Made by a program: the position numbers and the translations under genes. A DNA stretch of 21,407 nucleotides, taken from positions 1 to 21,407 of IMG/VR virus record IMGVR_UViG_3300031902_000062, one strand, 5' to 3'. The notes beneath the pieces were generated by a model. That model ran no database searches. It saw only the letters and a program-made list of their open reading frames with translations, and was not told the origin of the DNA. Positions 6,192 through 13,501 of the stretch are shown piece by piece (the stretch's first letter is position 1; each line of letters begins with the position of its first letter). This DNA is from a virus.

Positions 6192-7169
6192 CTATTCCGC
6201 AGTAACTACCCGTACTTTTGCCTTGGTTAATGATCTGTTAATAATTACAAGTCGATATACCGTACCAGTATGCATACAAAAACCGGGTCGAATAGCGTTC
6301 CCAGCTAAAATAGGTTCTACTCTTAAAGTATTGTCTTCGTCCCCGTTCAACCTAACCGCGATCTCTTGGTCTGATTCGATAAGGAGGAATTGTTTTCCTT
6401 CACTATAACAGACAAAAGAACCGGCCCCAGGGGTAAAGGTCCCAGTTGGAAGGGCTACCCCCGACACAAACTCTAAAAATGTATCCGTAACACCTACAAT
6501 TTCATAGCTACGAAGATAGGCCGTAGCGAAACCGTCAAAAATATCAAGGATATCATCTACTTGTACACCGTCCGAGCTAAAGACCCGGAATTGGGCGTTA
6601 CTAGACATAGCTACAGTCTCAGTCACCCCAGAAAAGACCTGGGTGATGTCCCGAACGATAGTGATAGAACTGTTCGAAGCCAAGATAACGCTCCACAGCC
6701 CCTCGTTTAGAGGATCGAATGGCCCCGCCGTATCACCGATAGTGGTACCAGGAATATAAACATTATCCCCGGCTTGAATACTACCAAAAACGTTCCCTAG
6801 AGAGCTTGTAACGGTTACAGTGGCGTTAGCTTGGACAGTAAGGGTAAGTGTACCAGTTGCCACCGCCAAGGTCCTGGCCGTCCTGAAGACGGGGTTAGAA
6901 CCACTGTTATAAACTAGCCGATATCTATTAGTATAGTTAGGGACCAAAGCTATACTAAAAGAGGTGGTGGAATCGTACCCTAGGACCTGCGTGCCGTTGA
7001 AGCATTCCACAGACTGTAAAGCCGGGATACTGTAGGGAATATTCCCTGGATTATTTACTATAAGGCCACCCAGTTGGCGGTTCCAGTCCACGGCCTTTTG
7101 GCGCGGATTGTTAGTAGCATTAGAATCTTCATACCCCAGTACGGTGTAGTTTATATTAAGCGTACCCAT
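6192..7169 (-). CDS. beta-rich virion structural protein of unknown role
   Basis: A 325-residue protein between terL and portal. It is rich in Thr, Val, Gly and Ser with no strong helices: GTLTLTVQANATVTVTSSLG, then NVYIPGTTIGDTAGP, SVILASNSSITIVRDITQVF and RVFSSDGVQVDDILDIFDGF, and a C-terminal barrel-like part (QFLLIESDQEIAVRLNGDED, TVYRLVIINRS). The composition fits a capsid-surface, vertex or fibre protein. I recognise no specific family. Start ATG 7169 has no clear ribosome site, only the AATCTTTAT motif four bases upstream. A terminator and a strong promoter lie just ahead, so its expression is probably set separately from terL. Confidence 0.6.
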   Translation of the reverse strand: MGTLNINYTVLGYEDSNATNNPRQKAVDWNRQLGGLIVNNPGNIPYSIPALQSVECFNGTQVLGYDSTTSFSIALVPNYTNRYRLVYNSGSNPVFRTARTLAVATGTLTLTVQANATVTVTSSLGNVFGSIQAGDNVYIPGTTIGDTAGPFDPLNEGLWSVILASNSSITIVRDITQVFSGVTETVAMSSNAQFRVFSSDGVQVDDILDIFDGFATAYLRSYEIVGVTDTFLEFVSGVALPTGTFTPGAGSFVCYSEGKQFLLIESDQEIAVRLNGDEDNTLRVEPILAGNAIRPGFCMHTGTVYRLVIINRSLTKAKVRVVTAE

Positions 7170-7173
7170 TGAT

Positions 7174-7182
7174 ATAAAGATT
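7174..7182 (-). promoter_or_regulatory. AATCTTTAT motif before the first structural gene
   Basis: AATCTTTAT on the minus strand lies between the terminator hairpin and ATG 7169 (spacing ATCA). Only about 20 bases separate the terminator T-run from the start codon, so whatever starts or rescues expression here must lie in this stretch or read through the hairpin. Confidence 0.45.
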
Positions 7183-7189
7183 GTTACTA

Positions 7190-7282
7190 TAACAAAAACC
7201 CCAACAGGAGAAAAAATAAACTCCTGTTGGGGAAAAGTGGCTTAAGGTTTATAGTCCTAGCCACCAAAACTATCTAACTTAT
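7190..7282 (-). ncRNA. candidate small RNA or attenuated leader
   Basis: A strong promoter (7289-7316) predicts a transcript from about 7282. It contains no ORF, first folds a stem GTGGCT/AGCCAC (7259-7264 with 7237-7242) and then the 12-bp terminator hairpin (7199-7232) followed by TTTTT, ending near 7190. Promoter, structured body and intrinsic terminator within about 125 bases is the plan of a free-standing small RNA of about 90 nt. Alternatively it is the leader of the structural gene at 7169, with the terminator acting as an attenuator. No known RNA family was recognised. Confidence 0.5.
7194..7232 (-). terminator. intrinsic terminator
   Basis: CCCCAACAGGAG and CTCCTGTTGGGG form a perfect 12-bp stem (7199-7210 with 7221-7232) around a 10-base AT loop. 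On the minus strand it is followed by TTTTTGTT (7198-7191). There is no T-run on the plus side, so it acts on minus-strand transcripts, ending those from terL and from the promoter at 7289-7316. Confidence 0.85.
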
Positions 7283-7288
7283 AAAAAC

Positions 7289-7316
7289 ATTATACCACAT
7301 TCTAAGGAAAAGTCTA
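7289..7316 (-). promoter_or_regulatory. sigma70 promoter with extended -10
   Basis: TAGACT (7316-7311), a 16-base spacer and TATAAT (7294-7289), preceded by TGG to give the extended -10 TGGTATAAT. It starts immediately after the terL stop codon and fires into the hairpin-terminator unit. Confidence 0.75.
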
Positions 7317-9320
7317 CTAAAAAGTATACCAAAAACCTTTTCTCTTCCCCTTGGATTGACCCTTCCCTTTTTCTAGCTGTTGTCCATACCACCCCGTCCC
7401 CGCCCCTTCTTCATATGAAGCCGTGTCTGTAGCCAGTTCCACTATCTTTTTCTTAGCCCAATTTTCTACGGTATAAACTCCGTCCAAATAGTCTTCCTTA
7501 GGAGTCACTACTGGGGTGTTCTTTACGTTAAACTTCCCCTTGGGGTCGAATTTATTCATAACCATGTAACGTAGGGCGTCTGGCAAGTCTTTGTTATCGT
7601 CGGTTACGTTATTGGTGATACGGCCTGCGGCGTCAAACTTCCATTTATGTTCATCTAGGTGTTTATATAAAAGGTCCATCATAGGATCTTCCCCTAGGTC
7701 CCTAACGAAAAAGAGTTCGGGCTCTTCCCCATTAGGGGATAGTTTCATCCTCACCACGCTTATACCACCCACAACGGAACCTGTGCCCTTCTTCCAGGCT
7801 TGCATATGCCATCCATGCTGTTTAAACATCTTGACCATCTTAGGATCTTCTGGGTCGGCATATACCTTAGGATCTAACCATTTATATGGTTCCGAGGTCT
7901 CTATTTGGGCATTAGGCTCAAGTTCTGTTGCGGCTTCAGCATATAGAACGAAACAGTTCTTCCCCCACACAAAGCCTATTACAAAGGCAAAGTAGTGGGA
8001 AAAACCAAAGTCTATGCCACCAATCCATTCCCCCATACTACCGATCTGCTTAACCAAAGCATCTTTAGACAGATCAGGGGACAATGAATCTTCCCCAAAT
8101 ATCTTTACATATGCCTGGGCCGGGGTGATCATATGGGACACTTTATCTAGGCGAGGATACACCTTACCGAATGACCCTGGCTTCCAACACAAGTGCTGGG
8201 CCTTGAACATTTCAAGGGTATTAACCTTGAATTGTTTTTGGACATAGGTGATACCTTTTAGGAACTTTGAATTCGAAGTTTGCTTTGTGGCTAAGCGGCC
8301 CCGACAAAAAGCAAACATTTTACATTTACTTAAACACCCCTGATAACCTTGGTCTTTTATATAAGTTTCTTTTTCTTTTTCAGGGAGAGAAGCATAGTTT
8401 TCCTCAGTAATAGACTTAAGGCTTTCATTGCTTCTGTAAATAGTAATTTTAGGTTTTTCAGGTTCGTGCCTGGAGGCTGGACACCTTTCAGTCACGTCCA
8501 GGGTGTTCCAGTGTCTTATAAGAAGGCCAGACACTGCTGCCCCGTCTATTTCCTGTTGAACAATACCTGTATTGGTCTTTCGAGTAGAGGTCAGCACGCT
8601 AACAGGCTCAGCATAGGTCCCATCGCTACGCATAACCTTGTCAGGGATGTTTTGGGCCTCTCGATAGACGTTAATGTTATCCATAACGTCTAACTCGTCC
8701 ATAATAAGGATCCCGTGCTTACCATTCACGGACTGCATAGTAGCCACGATAACTTCACATACCGTGATTACTTGGGAGTAGGATTCTTGTTCCTTATCTG
8801 GTAGTGACTTCCATTCCTTTTCTTTTAGGACGGGTAGTTTGCTCTTGTATAGTAAGGAAAAATCTTTTAGTTCGGTGGGGACGTAGAAACAGACTTCGGT
8901 TGTTTCAATAGAATCACGTTGAACATACCCCATTAAATGGGGCTTACTAAAAAAGCCTTTAATGTATTTTTGGACGTTCTTGGATTGTTCCTTAATTGCG
9001 GCTAGGTGGACAACCTTCCCCCGCATATGGAGCAACAACATAACCTCGATTACGGATTCACATAATGACTTTCCGGCGCTTCGTCCAGAGTAATATAAAA
9101 TCCTAGACACGTCCTCTTCACATCCATAGACAAGACTGGAATAGACTTCCCACACCATGTCTAAGGGGGTGGAATTAGAATCTTCATCTATGATGGTACC
9201 AGGGAGATCTAGGTCTAGGAAGGTATGAACCCAATTGTGGAGTTCTTCCCTTGTGGCCGGGGGAGTAAAGAGAGCGTCCCGTATTTCACGCTCTTCCCCA
9301 CTAAGAACCTTTTTAGCCAT
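7317..9320 (-). CDS. terL: terminase large subunit
   Basis: A 667-residue DNA-packaging motor. The ATPase has a Walker A SGRSAGKS at 78-85 and a Walker B GILIMDE at 203-209 (Asp 208, Glu 209), followed by a coupling-type STRKTN. The RNase H-like nuclease begins at GGIDFGFSH (Asp 436), with a late acidic stretch DLPDALRYMV near 615 that can supply the last catalytic Asp. Between the domains four Cys (about 279, 328, 332, 338; GCLSKCKMFAFC) may bind zinc. I start at ATG 9320, nine bases after GAAGG, rather than at GTG 9329. The start overlaps the upstream gene's stop by eight bases, so the two are probably coupled. Its transcript meets the terminator at 7232. Confidence 0.93.
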   Translation of the reverse strand: MAKKVLSGEEREIRDALFTPPATREELHNWVHTFLDLDLPGTIIDEDSNSTPLDMVWEVYSSLVYGCEEDVSRILYYSGRSAGKSLCESVIEVMLLLHMRGKVVHLAAIKEQSKNVQKYIKGFFSKPHLMGYVQRDSIETTEVCFYVPTELKDFSLLYKSKLPVLKEKEWKSLPDKEQESYSQVITVCEVIVATMQSVNGKHGILIMDELDVMDNINVYREAQNIPDKVMRSDGTYAEPVSVLTSTRKTNTGIVQQEIDGAAVSGLLIRHWNTLDVTERCPASRHEPEKPKITIYRSNESLKSITEENYASLPEKEKETYIKDQGYQGCLSKCKMFAFCRGRLATKQTSNSKFLKGITYVQKQFKVNTLEMFKAQHLCWKPGSFGKVYPRLDKVSHMITPAQAYVKIFGEDSLSPDLSKDALVKQIGSMGEWIGGIDFGFSHYFAFVIGFVWGKNCFVLYAEAATELEPNAQIETSEPYKWLDPKVYADPEDPKMVKMFKQHGWHMQAWKKGTGSVVGGISVVRMKLSPNGEEPELFFVRDLGEDPMMDLLYKHLDEHKWKFDAAGRITNNVTDDNKDLPDALRYMVMNKFDPKGKFNVKNTPVVTPKEDYLDGVYTVENWAKKKIVELATDTASYEEGAGTGWYGQQLEKGKGQSKGKRKGFWYTF

Positions 9321-9963
9321 TTTCTGCACCCTTCTTTAGGGCCTGGGTACGGCGAAGTTCTTCAAGTTCAACTTTCTTTTGCTCTGAAAGCTTCTTTAGA
9401 AGATTTGCTGTCGGGGGCTTTTCGGTTTCTTCTTCTTTAGGGGGATCGGCCTGCTTGGCCTTTTCCATCGGCTTAAGGAGGCTGTTCTCCCCAGCATATA
9501 CCATAAGTGTGTCCAGGACGTTGCTGTACTGGTGGAAGTTCTTTATACCAAACTCTTCTAAAACAGTGGGATCTTTGGTTATCAAGTATTGGGCATATTT
9601 TTCTCCCATTACCTGATGAACCACCCCCAAGGCCGTCGTAAGGAAATCTATACCCTGTAATATAGTCCTGGCTAAAGAATCTTTAGCTTTATAGTATAGG
9701 TCTTGTAAATATTCTTCCCTCTGGCCGTGCCAATCCAAGGTAAGGGCAGTATTAACTAACTGGCCCAGGGATATAGCCGGTGCTTGTTCTTGGATAGTTT
9801 GGAGGGTTTTACCCTGTAAAAAGGAATTGAAGAGTTGGATCTGAAGTTCAGGAACAATATCAAATGAGTCTAAGACATTATCGCCGCTTTTTGCGAGAAA
9901 CACCTCCAGGGCGTTTCTTTCTGATCGATTTAATAGTCCCAGCTTTTCTTGGTGGAGTAACAT
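9313..9963 (-). CDS. putative terminase small subunit
   Basis: A 216-residue protein just upstream of terL and overlapping it by eight bases. Residues 45-78 (LQGKTLQTIQEQAPAISLGQ, then a Trp-containing helix LDWHG) look like a helix-turn-helix, as in phBC6A51-type small terminases. The middle is helical, and the C-terminal 50 residues are a charged KPP-rich linker and coiled-coil tail (LLKKLSEQKKVELEELRRTQ). Small terminases bind the packaging site and recruit the large subunit; the role here rests on position and the HTH-like segment, not a clear match. The ATG at 9963 overlaps the upstream gene by 86 bases and has no good ribosome site, so a start further downstream is possible. Confidence 0.5.
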   Translation of the reverse strand: MLLHQEKLGLLNRSERNALEVFLAKSGDNVLDSFDIVPELQIQLFNSFLQGKTLQTIQEQAPAISLGQLVNTALTLDWHGQREEYLQDLYYKAKDSLARTILQGIDFLTTALGVVHQVMGEKYAQYLITKDPTVLEEFGIKNFHQYSNVLDTLMVYAGENSLLKPMEKAKQADPPKEEETEKPPTANLLKKLSEQKKVELEELRRTQALKKGAENG

Positions 9964-10273
9964 CTACTGGAAAGATTAGGCGGCCGTTAAGGTTGATCTC
10001 CATTTTCCAGCCTTTTCCTAGAATATAATCGATCCCCCACCTAAGAGGACCGAAGTCCTTTTTAGCAATATTGGCCGCGCCTTCCCAATTAAAAGTAAGG
10101 GTTTTATCTTCAATATTAACCAAGGCCTCAGACTTCTTTGCCCCATACTTAAGGATAGGCCATCCTTTAAGCTGAAGGATCTGTGCCTCGTGTAAGACAC
10201 CAAACCTTTCGGTCAGATCTTTACACAGTAAAAGTTGCTGTGCCCAATCTAGGGATTTATAGTCTAAGTCCAT
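9878..10273 (-). CDS. unknown protein with a basic C-terminal tail
   Basis: A 131-residue protein with an excellent ribosome site (AAGGAG, seven bases before ATG 10273). It overlaps the upstream nuclease stop by 17 bases, so translation is probably coupled. The first 100 residues are mixed helix and strand (LDWAQQLLLCKDLTERFG, NWEGAANIAKKDFGPL, INLNGRLIFPVDV). The last 26 residues hold about 12 Lys/Arg (KSIRKKRPGG, SRKKRR), which suggests nucleic-acid binding. No family recognised. Position between gp47-type nuclease and terminase suggests a DNA-metabolism or packaging accessory, as an inference only. Confidence 0.7.
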   Translation of the reverse strand: MDLDYKSLDWAQQLLLCKDLTERFGVLHEAQILQLKGWPILKYGAKKSEALVNIEDKTLTFNWEGAANIAKKDFGPLRWGIDYILGKGWKMEINLNGRLIFPVDVTPPRKAGTIKSIRKKRPGGVSRKKRR

Positions 10274-11258
10274 TGGAACGCTCCTTAAATGATTCTATGA
10301 GGCTTTCCACCTTGGAACCGAACGGTGGCTTAAACATCTCACAATAGGTATCAAAAGCCTTGGATACTCCTTGGGACTCAGATACCTTGGATATACGAGA
10401 ACTAATAGGAAAAGTACGATATTTAACCCCATATTTGGCACGCAGTTCTACAATACGATCCTTTATGTAGCCTGGGGAACCATAGATATCAACCCGAATA
10501 TCTGCTTTAGGTAGCAGTTCTTCGGGGATGTCTATTACACAAGGGGTTGATTCCCTATCTTCATATTTATAGATTCTCTTACAGACCTTATTGGTTGAGA
10601 TTTTAACCGGCTTTCCTCCTAGCAATAAAAGGAAGCGATCTTCATATTCGGAATCAGTTAAAGTCCTCCACCTTGGAGCCCCCACGTATAGAACTTTCCC
10701 CATCTTGGTAGGACCATGAATGTGCCCCGAGATAATGGTCTTGAAGGGTACTGCGTCTTGATCTACCCCATCCTTAGCATAAAATCCCTCTTGAAGTTTA
10801 GCTCCATCAAAGGTCTGATGACACCAAAGAGTTTCGCAGTCCGGGTTTTGTTCTTTAAGCTTTACAGCTTCTTGGATAAACTCTTTAGGATCGTAATAGT
10901 ATGGCATCCCACACGATAGATCGTCAAGCCGACAAGGGCCGTCAATGACAACCGCTCCCTGGGTGTGGGATAACATGGCGTGAGGATGTCTAATAGACGG
11001 GGTATATTGATCATGGTTCCCTACAATAACAACGGGCTTAGATTTTACAATATCTTCAATTTGACTAAAAAGCTTGGTATAGTAGGATATAGTAAGAGTA
11101 TTGACTACATCGTGATTATTATACAAATCCCCCATAAAGATAACCCGTTTAGGGGTGTATTCTTTACAAGTTTGTACAATAAGCTCGGCTAAAGATTCAC
11201 AGTCCTTGATTTCTTGTGGGGTACAGTGGATATCCCCTATAATTAGACTCGGTATCAA
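10257..11258 (-). CDS. SbcD/Mre11-type nuclease (T4 gp47-like)
   Basis: A 333-residue calcineurin-like metallophosphatase. All signature motifs are visible: GDIH (8-11), GDLYNNHD (43-50), GNHD (80-83), a lone His in WCHQ (147) and GHIHG (178-182). These coordinate two Mn ions for exo/endonuclease activity. With the SbcC-like ATPase at 17800-19875 it would form the Mre11-Rad50-type complex that resects double-strand ends and supports recombination-dependent replication. The start is TTG 11258, whose TTGA overlaps the TGA of the GroES-like gene; no ATG lies before GDIH, so this start is required. The cap region (205-333) is divergent. Confidence 0.9.
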   Translation of the reverse strand: MIPSLIIGDIHCTPQEIKDCESLAELIVQTCKEYTPKRVIFMGDLYNNHDVVNTLTISYYTKLFSQIEDIVKSKPVVIVGNHDQYTPSIRHPHAMLSHTQGAVVIDGPCRLDDLSCGMPYYYDPKEFIQEAVKLKEQNPDCETLWCHQTFDGAKLQEGFYAKDGVDQDAVPFKTIISGHIHGPTKMGKVLYVGAPRWRTLTDSEYEDRFLLLLGGKPVKISTNKVCKRIYKYEDRESTPCVIDIPEELLPKADIRVDIYGSPGYIKDRIVELRAKYGVKYRTFPISSRISKVSESQGVSKAFDTYCEMFKPPFGSKVESLIESFKERSNGLRL

Positions 11259-11581
11259 ATTTTCACCATGCGGACTTGATCTAGGGGAACGATGATGTAA
11301 TAGGAATCGATAAGATTGGGGTTATTATAAGTATTCTTAGCCCACTCCTGAACACGACACTTATTATCTACAAAAATGGAATCCCCTTTTTTCATCATTA
11401 CCTTAGCGTCGACCGTGGACATAACTCCGCTATCCGTCCAAGTATTCCCTACCAGGACTTCCAATTCTATGAGGGTATTAGAATTTCCAATAGATTGTCC
11501 TGTGGCGAGGTTAGTCTTGGGGGCCTCGGCCTTAGGGAAGGGCTTGGTGATTACATAATTTCCGTAAGATGTAAGTGACAT
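11255..11581 (-). CDS. GroES-like / gp31-like co-chaperonin (candidate)
   Basis: A 108-residue protein, the size of GroES (97) and T4 gp31 (111). The layout matches: an N-terminal strand GNYVITKPFP (cf. 'GEYVIL' in gp31 and 'DRVIVK' in GroES) and a polar, Gly/Ala/Asn-rich loop at about 17-35, where the mobile loop sits. Then come LIELEVLVGN ('.GeVl.VG.G'), VMMKKGDSIFV ('vk.GD.V.f') and a final strand YYIIVPLDQVRMVKI ('..eeyvi....iLaiv'). Identity is low, so this is a fold-pattern call. GroEL lies upstream on the same strand, about 8.6 kb away. The partner would cap the chaperonin to fold phage proteins. It is coupled to the downstream nuclease by TTGA. Confidence 0.55.
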   Translation of the reverse strand: MSLTSYGNYVITKPFPKAEAPKTNLATGQSIGNSNTLIELEVLVGNTWTDSGVMSTVDAKVMMKKGDSIFVDNKCRVQEWAKNTYNNPNLIDSYYIIVPLDQVRMVKI

Positions 11582-11584
11582 TTT

Positions 11585-12124
11585 TTATTTACTTTCAATA
11601 AAGATTGACTTGCTATTTGGAGTAGTTATAAATTTAGGGCATCCTCGTGGAATTCCATACCACTTGTCACGTTCCAGGGTGGTTAGGTCCCAATTTTCAA
11701 GGCATCGGCTAAGGTATTTGGCTAGGATAAAGTCTGGAGTATCGCTACCATTTTCTAACAAATGTAAATTAATGAGGGATTGGAGTTGGGATTTGAAATC
11801 GGTTTTATTTTTATGTACACCATATTTCTCATTAAACTCTTTCTCGGTAAACTCCGTCCCCTCCACCCAAAACTCTTGACGCCCATCATATCCAATCCAA
11901 GCGAAACCGTCCAAACGGTGTAAAAGGCCGTTCTTATACCATCCTTGTGTCCCATTGGCCCCAATATAGGCCGGGCCGGAGTCACGATGGCGTTTATCTT
12001 CTCTAATCCATTCCTGACTCCCATTGGCCCGAATGATGGCCGGGCCAGTATCACAATGTAGTACCCCGTTCCAAAAATGATACTTATCACCCCTGGAATC
12101 TGTCCACCACCCATCATTAATCAT
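11585..12124 (-). CDS. 23-residue-repeat (HR.DGPA) protein
   Basis: A 179-residue protein with an N-terminal MINDGWWTDSRGDKYHFWNG cap, then about three 23-residue units (LHCDTGPAIIRANG..., RHRDSGPAYIGANG..., LHRLDGFAWIGYDG...). A FTEKEFNEKYG tail and a 75-residue C-terminal extension not shared with the paralogues follow. I use ATG 12124 rather than GTG 12136: the paralogue at 17798 begins MIENGW, aligning with MINDGW, and GGAAGGTGG provides the ribosome site. The ATG overlaps the upstream TAA by eight bases. Each unit has Trp, Asp-Gly and His-Arg positions, giving MORN-like strands. Role unknown; possible interaction or anti-host factor. The extension includes LSRCLENWDLTTLERDKW. Confidence 0.85.
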   Translation of the reverse strand: MINDGWWTDSRGDKYHFWNGVLHCDTGPAIIRANGSQEWIREDKRHRDSGPAYIGANGTQGWYKNGLLHRLDGFAWIGYDGRQEFWVEGTEFTEKEFNEKYGVHKNKTDFKSQLQSLINLHLLENGSDTPDFILAKYLSRCLENWDLTTLERDKWYGIPRGCPKFITTPNSKSIFIESK

Positions 12125-12395
12125 GTTTTGGGCCACCTTCCACTACCAACTCTTCTCCTTCGGGCTCGGGTTCGGGACCAAAGAACTTAATAGCTTCGTC
12201 CCTTCCCTGGGCCAATACTTGTTCCAAGGTAATTCCTTTATTGCTGGCTATCAGCATAAGACCCGCCAACAACACACTGCCTGAAGCCACTACCTGGTTA
12301 CCAGCCTTGTCCACATATGCTACAAGGTTAGTGTCATTGGTAGGACGGATATCTATTTTAGGGCCACGTATTTGGATCTGTGAGCTACTAAACAT
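12117..12395 (-). CDS. unknown small protein with its own strong promoter
   Basis: 92 residues from ATG 12395. The open frame extends to a TTG at 12443, but a near-perfect promoter (12402-12430) lies inside that extension, so I take ATG 12395; the mRNA would then begin at or within a base or two of the start codon. The sequence has strand-like starts (IQIRGPKIDIRPTNDTN), a hydrophobic helix VLLAGLMLIASNKG and an acidic Pro/Glu tail (GPEPEPEGEELVV). No family recognised. The strong promoter suggests high, early or independent expression relative to the sigma gene upstream. Confidence 0.65.
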   Translation of the reverse strand: MFSSSQIQIRGPKIDIRPTNDTNLVAYVDKAGNQVVASGSVLLAGLMLIASNKGITLEQVLAQGRDEAIKFFGPEPEPEGEELVVEGGPKHD

Positions 12396-12401
12396 TTTCT
12401 T

Positions 12402-12430
12402 ATTATACCAAAGCTGACTAAAAAAGTCAA
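12402..12430 (-). promoter_or_regulatory. near-consensus sigma70 promoter, leaderless geometry
   Basis: TTGACT (12430-12425), a 17-base spacer and TATAAT (12407-12402), with TGG before the -10 (extended). The transcript should start around 12395, exactly at the downstream ATG. It overlaps the last codons of the sigma gene and would supply the repeat protein, GroES-like and nuclease genes downstream. Confidence 0.85.
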
Positions 12431-13500
12431 CCCCCGAAATCAACCCCTTTAAGCCTCAATACTTTATGTTCATAGGGGGTCAAAAACTCCAAAGCCTTCC
12501 TAACCTTCATCACGGTTTCATGTTCTTCTACCATGATATCGGGACGGGTTTCCACTGGGTCAGGGTATTCTGTAATAGCGGTGTCCCCTTCATTATCATC
12601 ATCTTCAGGCATGATAGAATCTGAACTTACGGTAGAGGCTGCGGCCAACAAATCAGACATTTCTTCTTCTGTTACCTTTGGTAGAACCTTGATCTTCTTA
12701 CCATTTTTCTCTTTAGGGGAAGTGTTGACAGCTACCACCACATCCTTAATATCGAACGATCCTGGGACCTTCCTAGAAATAAATTTATGGGCTCGGTACA
12801 GTTTTCTCTTATCGGCAGGGTAGAAGTGGATAAGGGTCTGGTTATAGTCTTCGATCAGATTCCCAGTCATACGCCCAATACACACGGCCCGCCAGGTATC
12901 GGAATATTCACCACAAAATTTATCAACACCATTGGTAAGGCCTTCCAGGGTGATTTCTACCAGGTCCATGAAGGTGAGGTGGCTTTGGGGGGTATTACGG
13001 CCAAAGCTAGTGGCCTTAGATATGGCGAGTGGAGCGTTGATTTCAATCAAAGCGTTTCGGGCCTTGATGACCTTATTATATATAGCCAGCAAGTCTTTAG
13101 GCTGTTGGAACGTCTTTGCTACAAGTTTAATAAACAAGAAATTTATGTCATATTTTTGAATCTTATCAACATCCCGAGCCTTGATACCGGGGGATATAGA
13201 AGCTGTAAAAACCGATTGACGCTCCCTGAAATAAGGCCGGGCTGCTAGACGGTTCTTCTTTTCATTTAAAATAAAGTCTAAGAAAATCCCATAAGCCTCC
13301 TCGACCTTCCCACTGTTGATAACACTGGTTTTCCATTCCTTTTCTAGGGATTGAAGTTCTTCTACCTGGGAGCGTTGCTGGGCCAGAACCTCCTCGTCGT
13401 TATCCATTTTACCATACTTGGCAATTTTAGCCTTTACCCTACCGGCAAAGAGTCTAAAATGTTCTTGATCTTCTGTAGACAACCAGTTATTGTTTGACAT
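12427..13500 (-). CDS. divergent sigma70-family factor lacking region 4.2
   Basis: A 357-residue protein. Residues about 148-235 look like sigma region 2: ARNALIEINAPLAISKAT, then FMDLVEITLEGLTNGVDKF (177-195, cf. 'FLDLIQEGNIGLMKAVDKF'), a Trp-containing Y/W stretch in place of 'FSTYA...IR', and a basic segment. An acidic linker follows (PEDDDNEGD). The C-terminus VRKALEFLTPYEHKVLRLKG resembles region 4.1 ('L..L..rE..Vl.lr'), but the protein stops there, without the 4.2 helix-turn-helix. The first 145 residues are helical and unassigned. It probably redirects host polymerase to phage promoters, perhaps like T4 gp55 with a separate partner for -35 contact. ATG 13500 follows AGGA. It ends under the strong promoter for the next gene. 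Confidence 0.65.
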   Translation of the reverse strand: MSNNNWLSTEDQEHFRLFAGRVKAKIAKYGKMDNDEEVLAQQRSQVEELQSLEKEWKTSVINSGKVEEAYGIFLDFILNEKKNRLAARPYFRERQSVFTASISPGIKARDVDKIQKYDINFLFIKLVAKTFQQPKDLLAIYNKVIKARNALIEINAPLAISKATSFGRNTPQSHLTFMDLVEITLEGLTNGVDKFCGEYSDTWRAVCIGRMTGNLIEDYNQTLIHFYPADKRKLYRAHKFISRKVPGSFDIKDVVVAVNTSPKEKNGKKIKVLPKVTEEEMSDLLAAASTVSSDSIMPEDDDNEGDTAITEYPDPVETRPDIMVEEHETVMKVRKALEFLTPYEHKVLRLKGVDFGG

Positions 13501-13501
13501 T

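Noticed and set aside
12117-12443. Start at TTG 12443 for the small unknown gene
   Set aside because: A near-consensus promoter lies inside the extension, so ATG 12395 is preferred.
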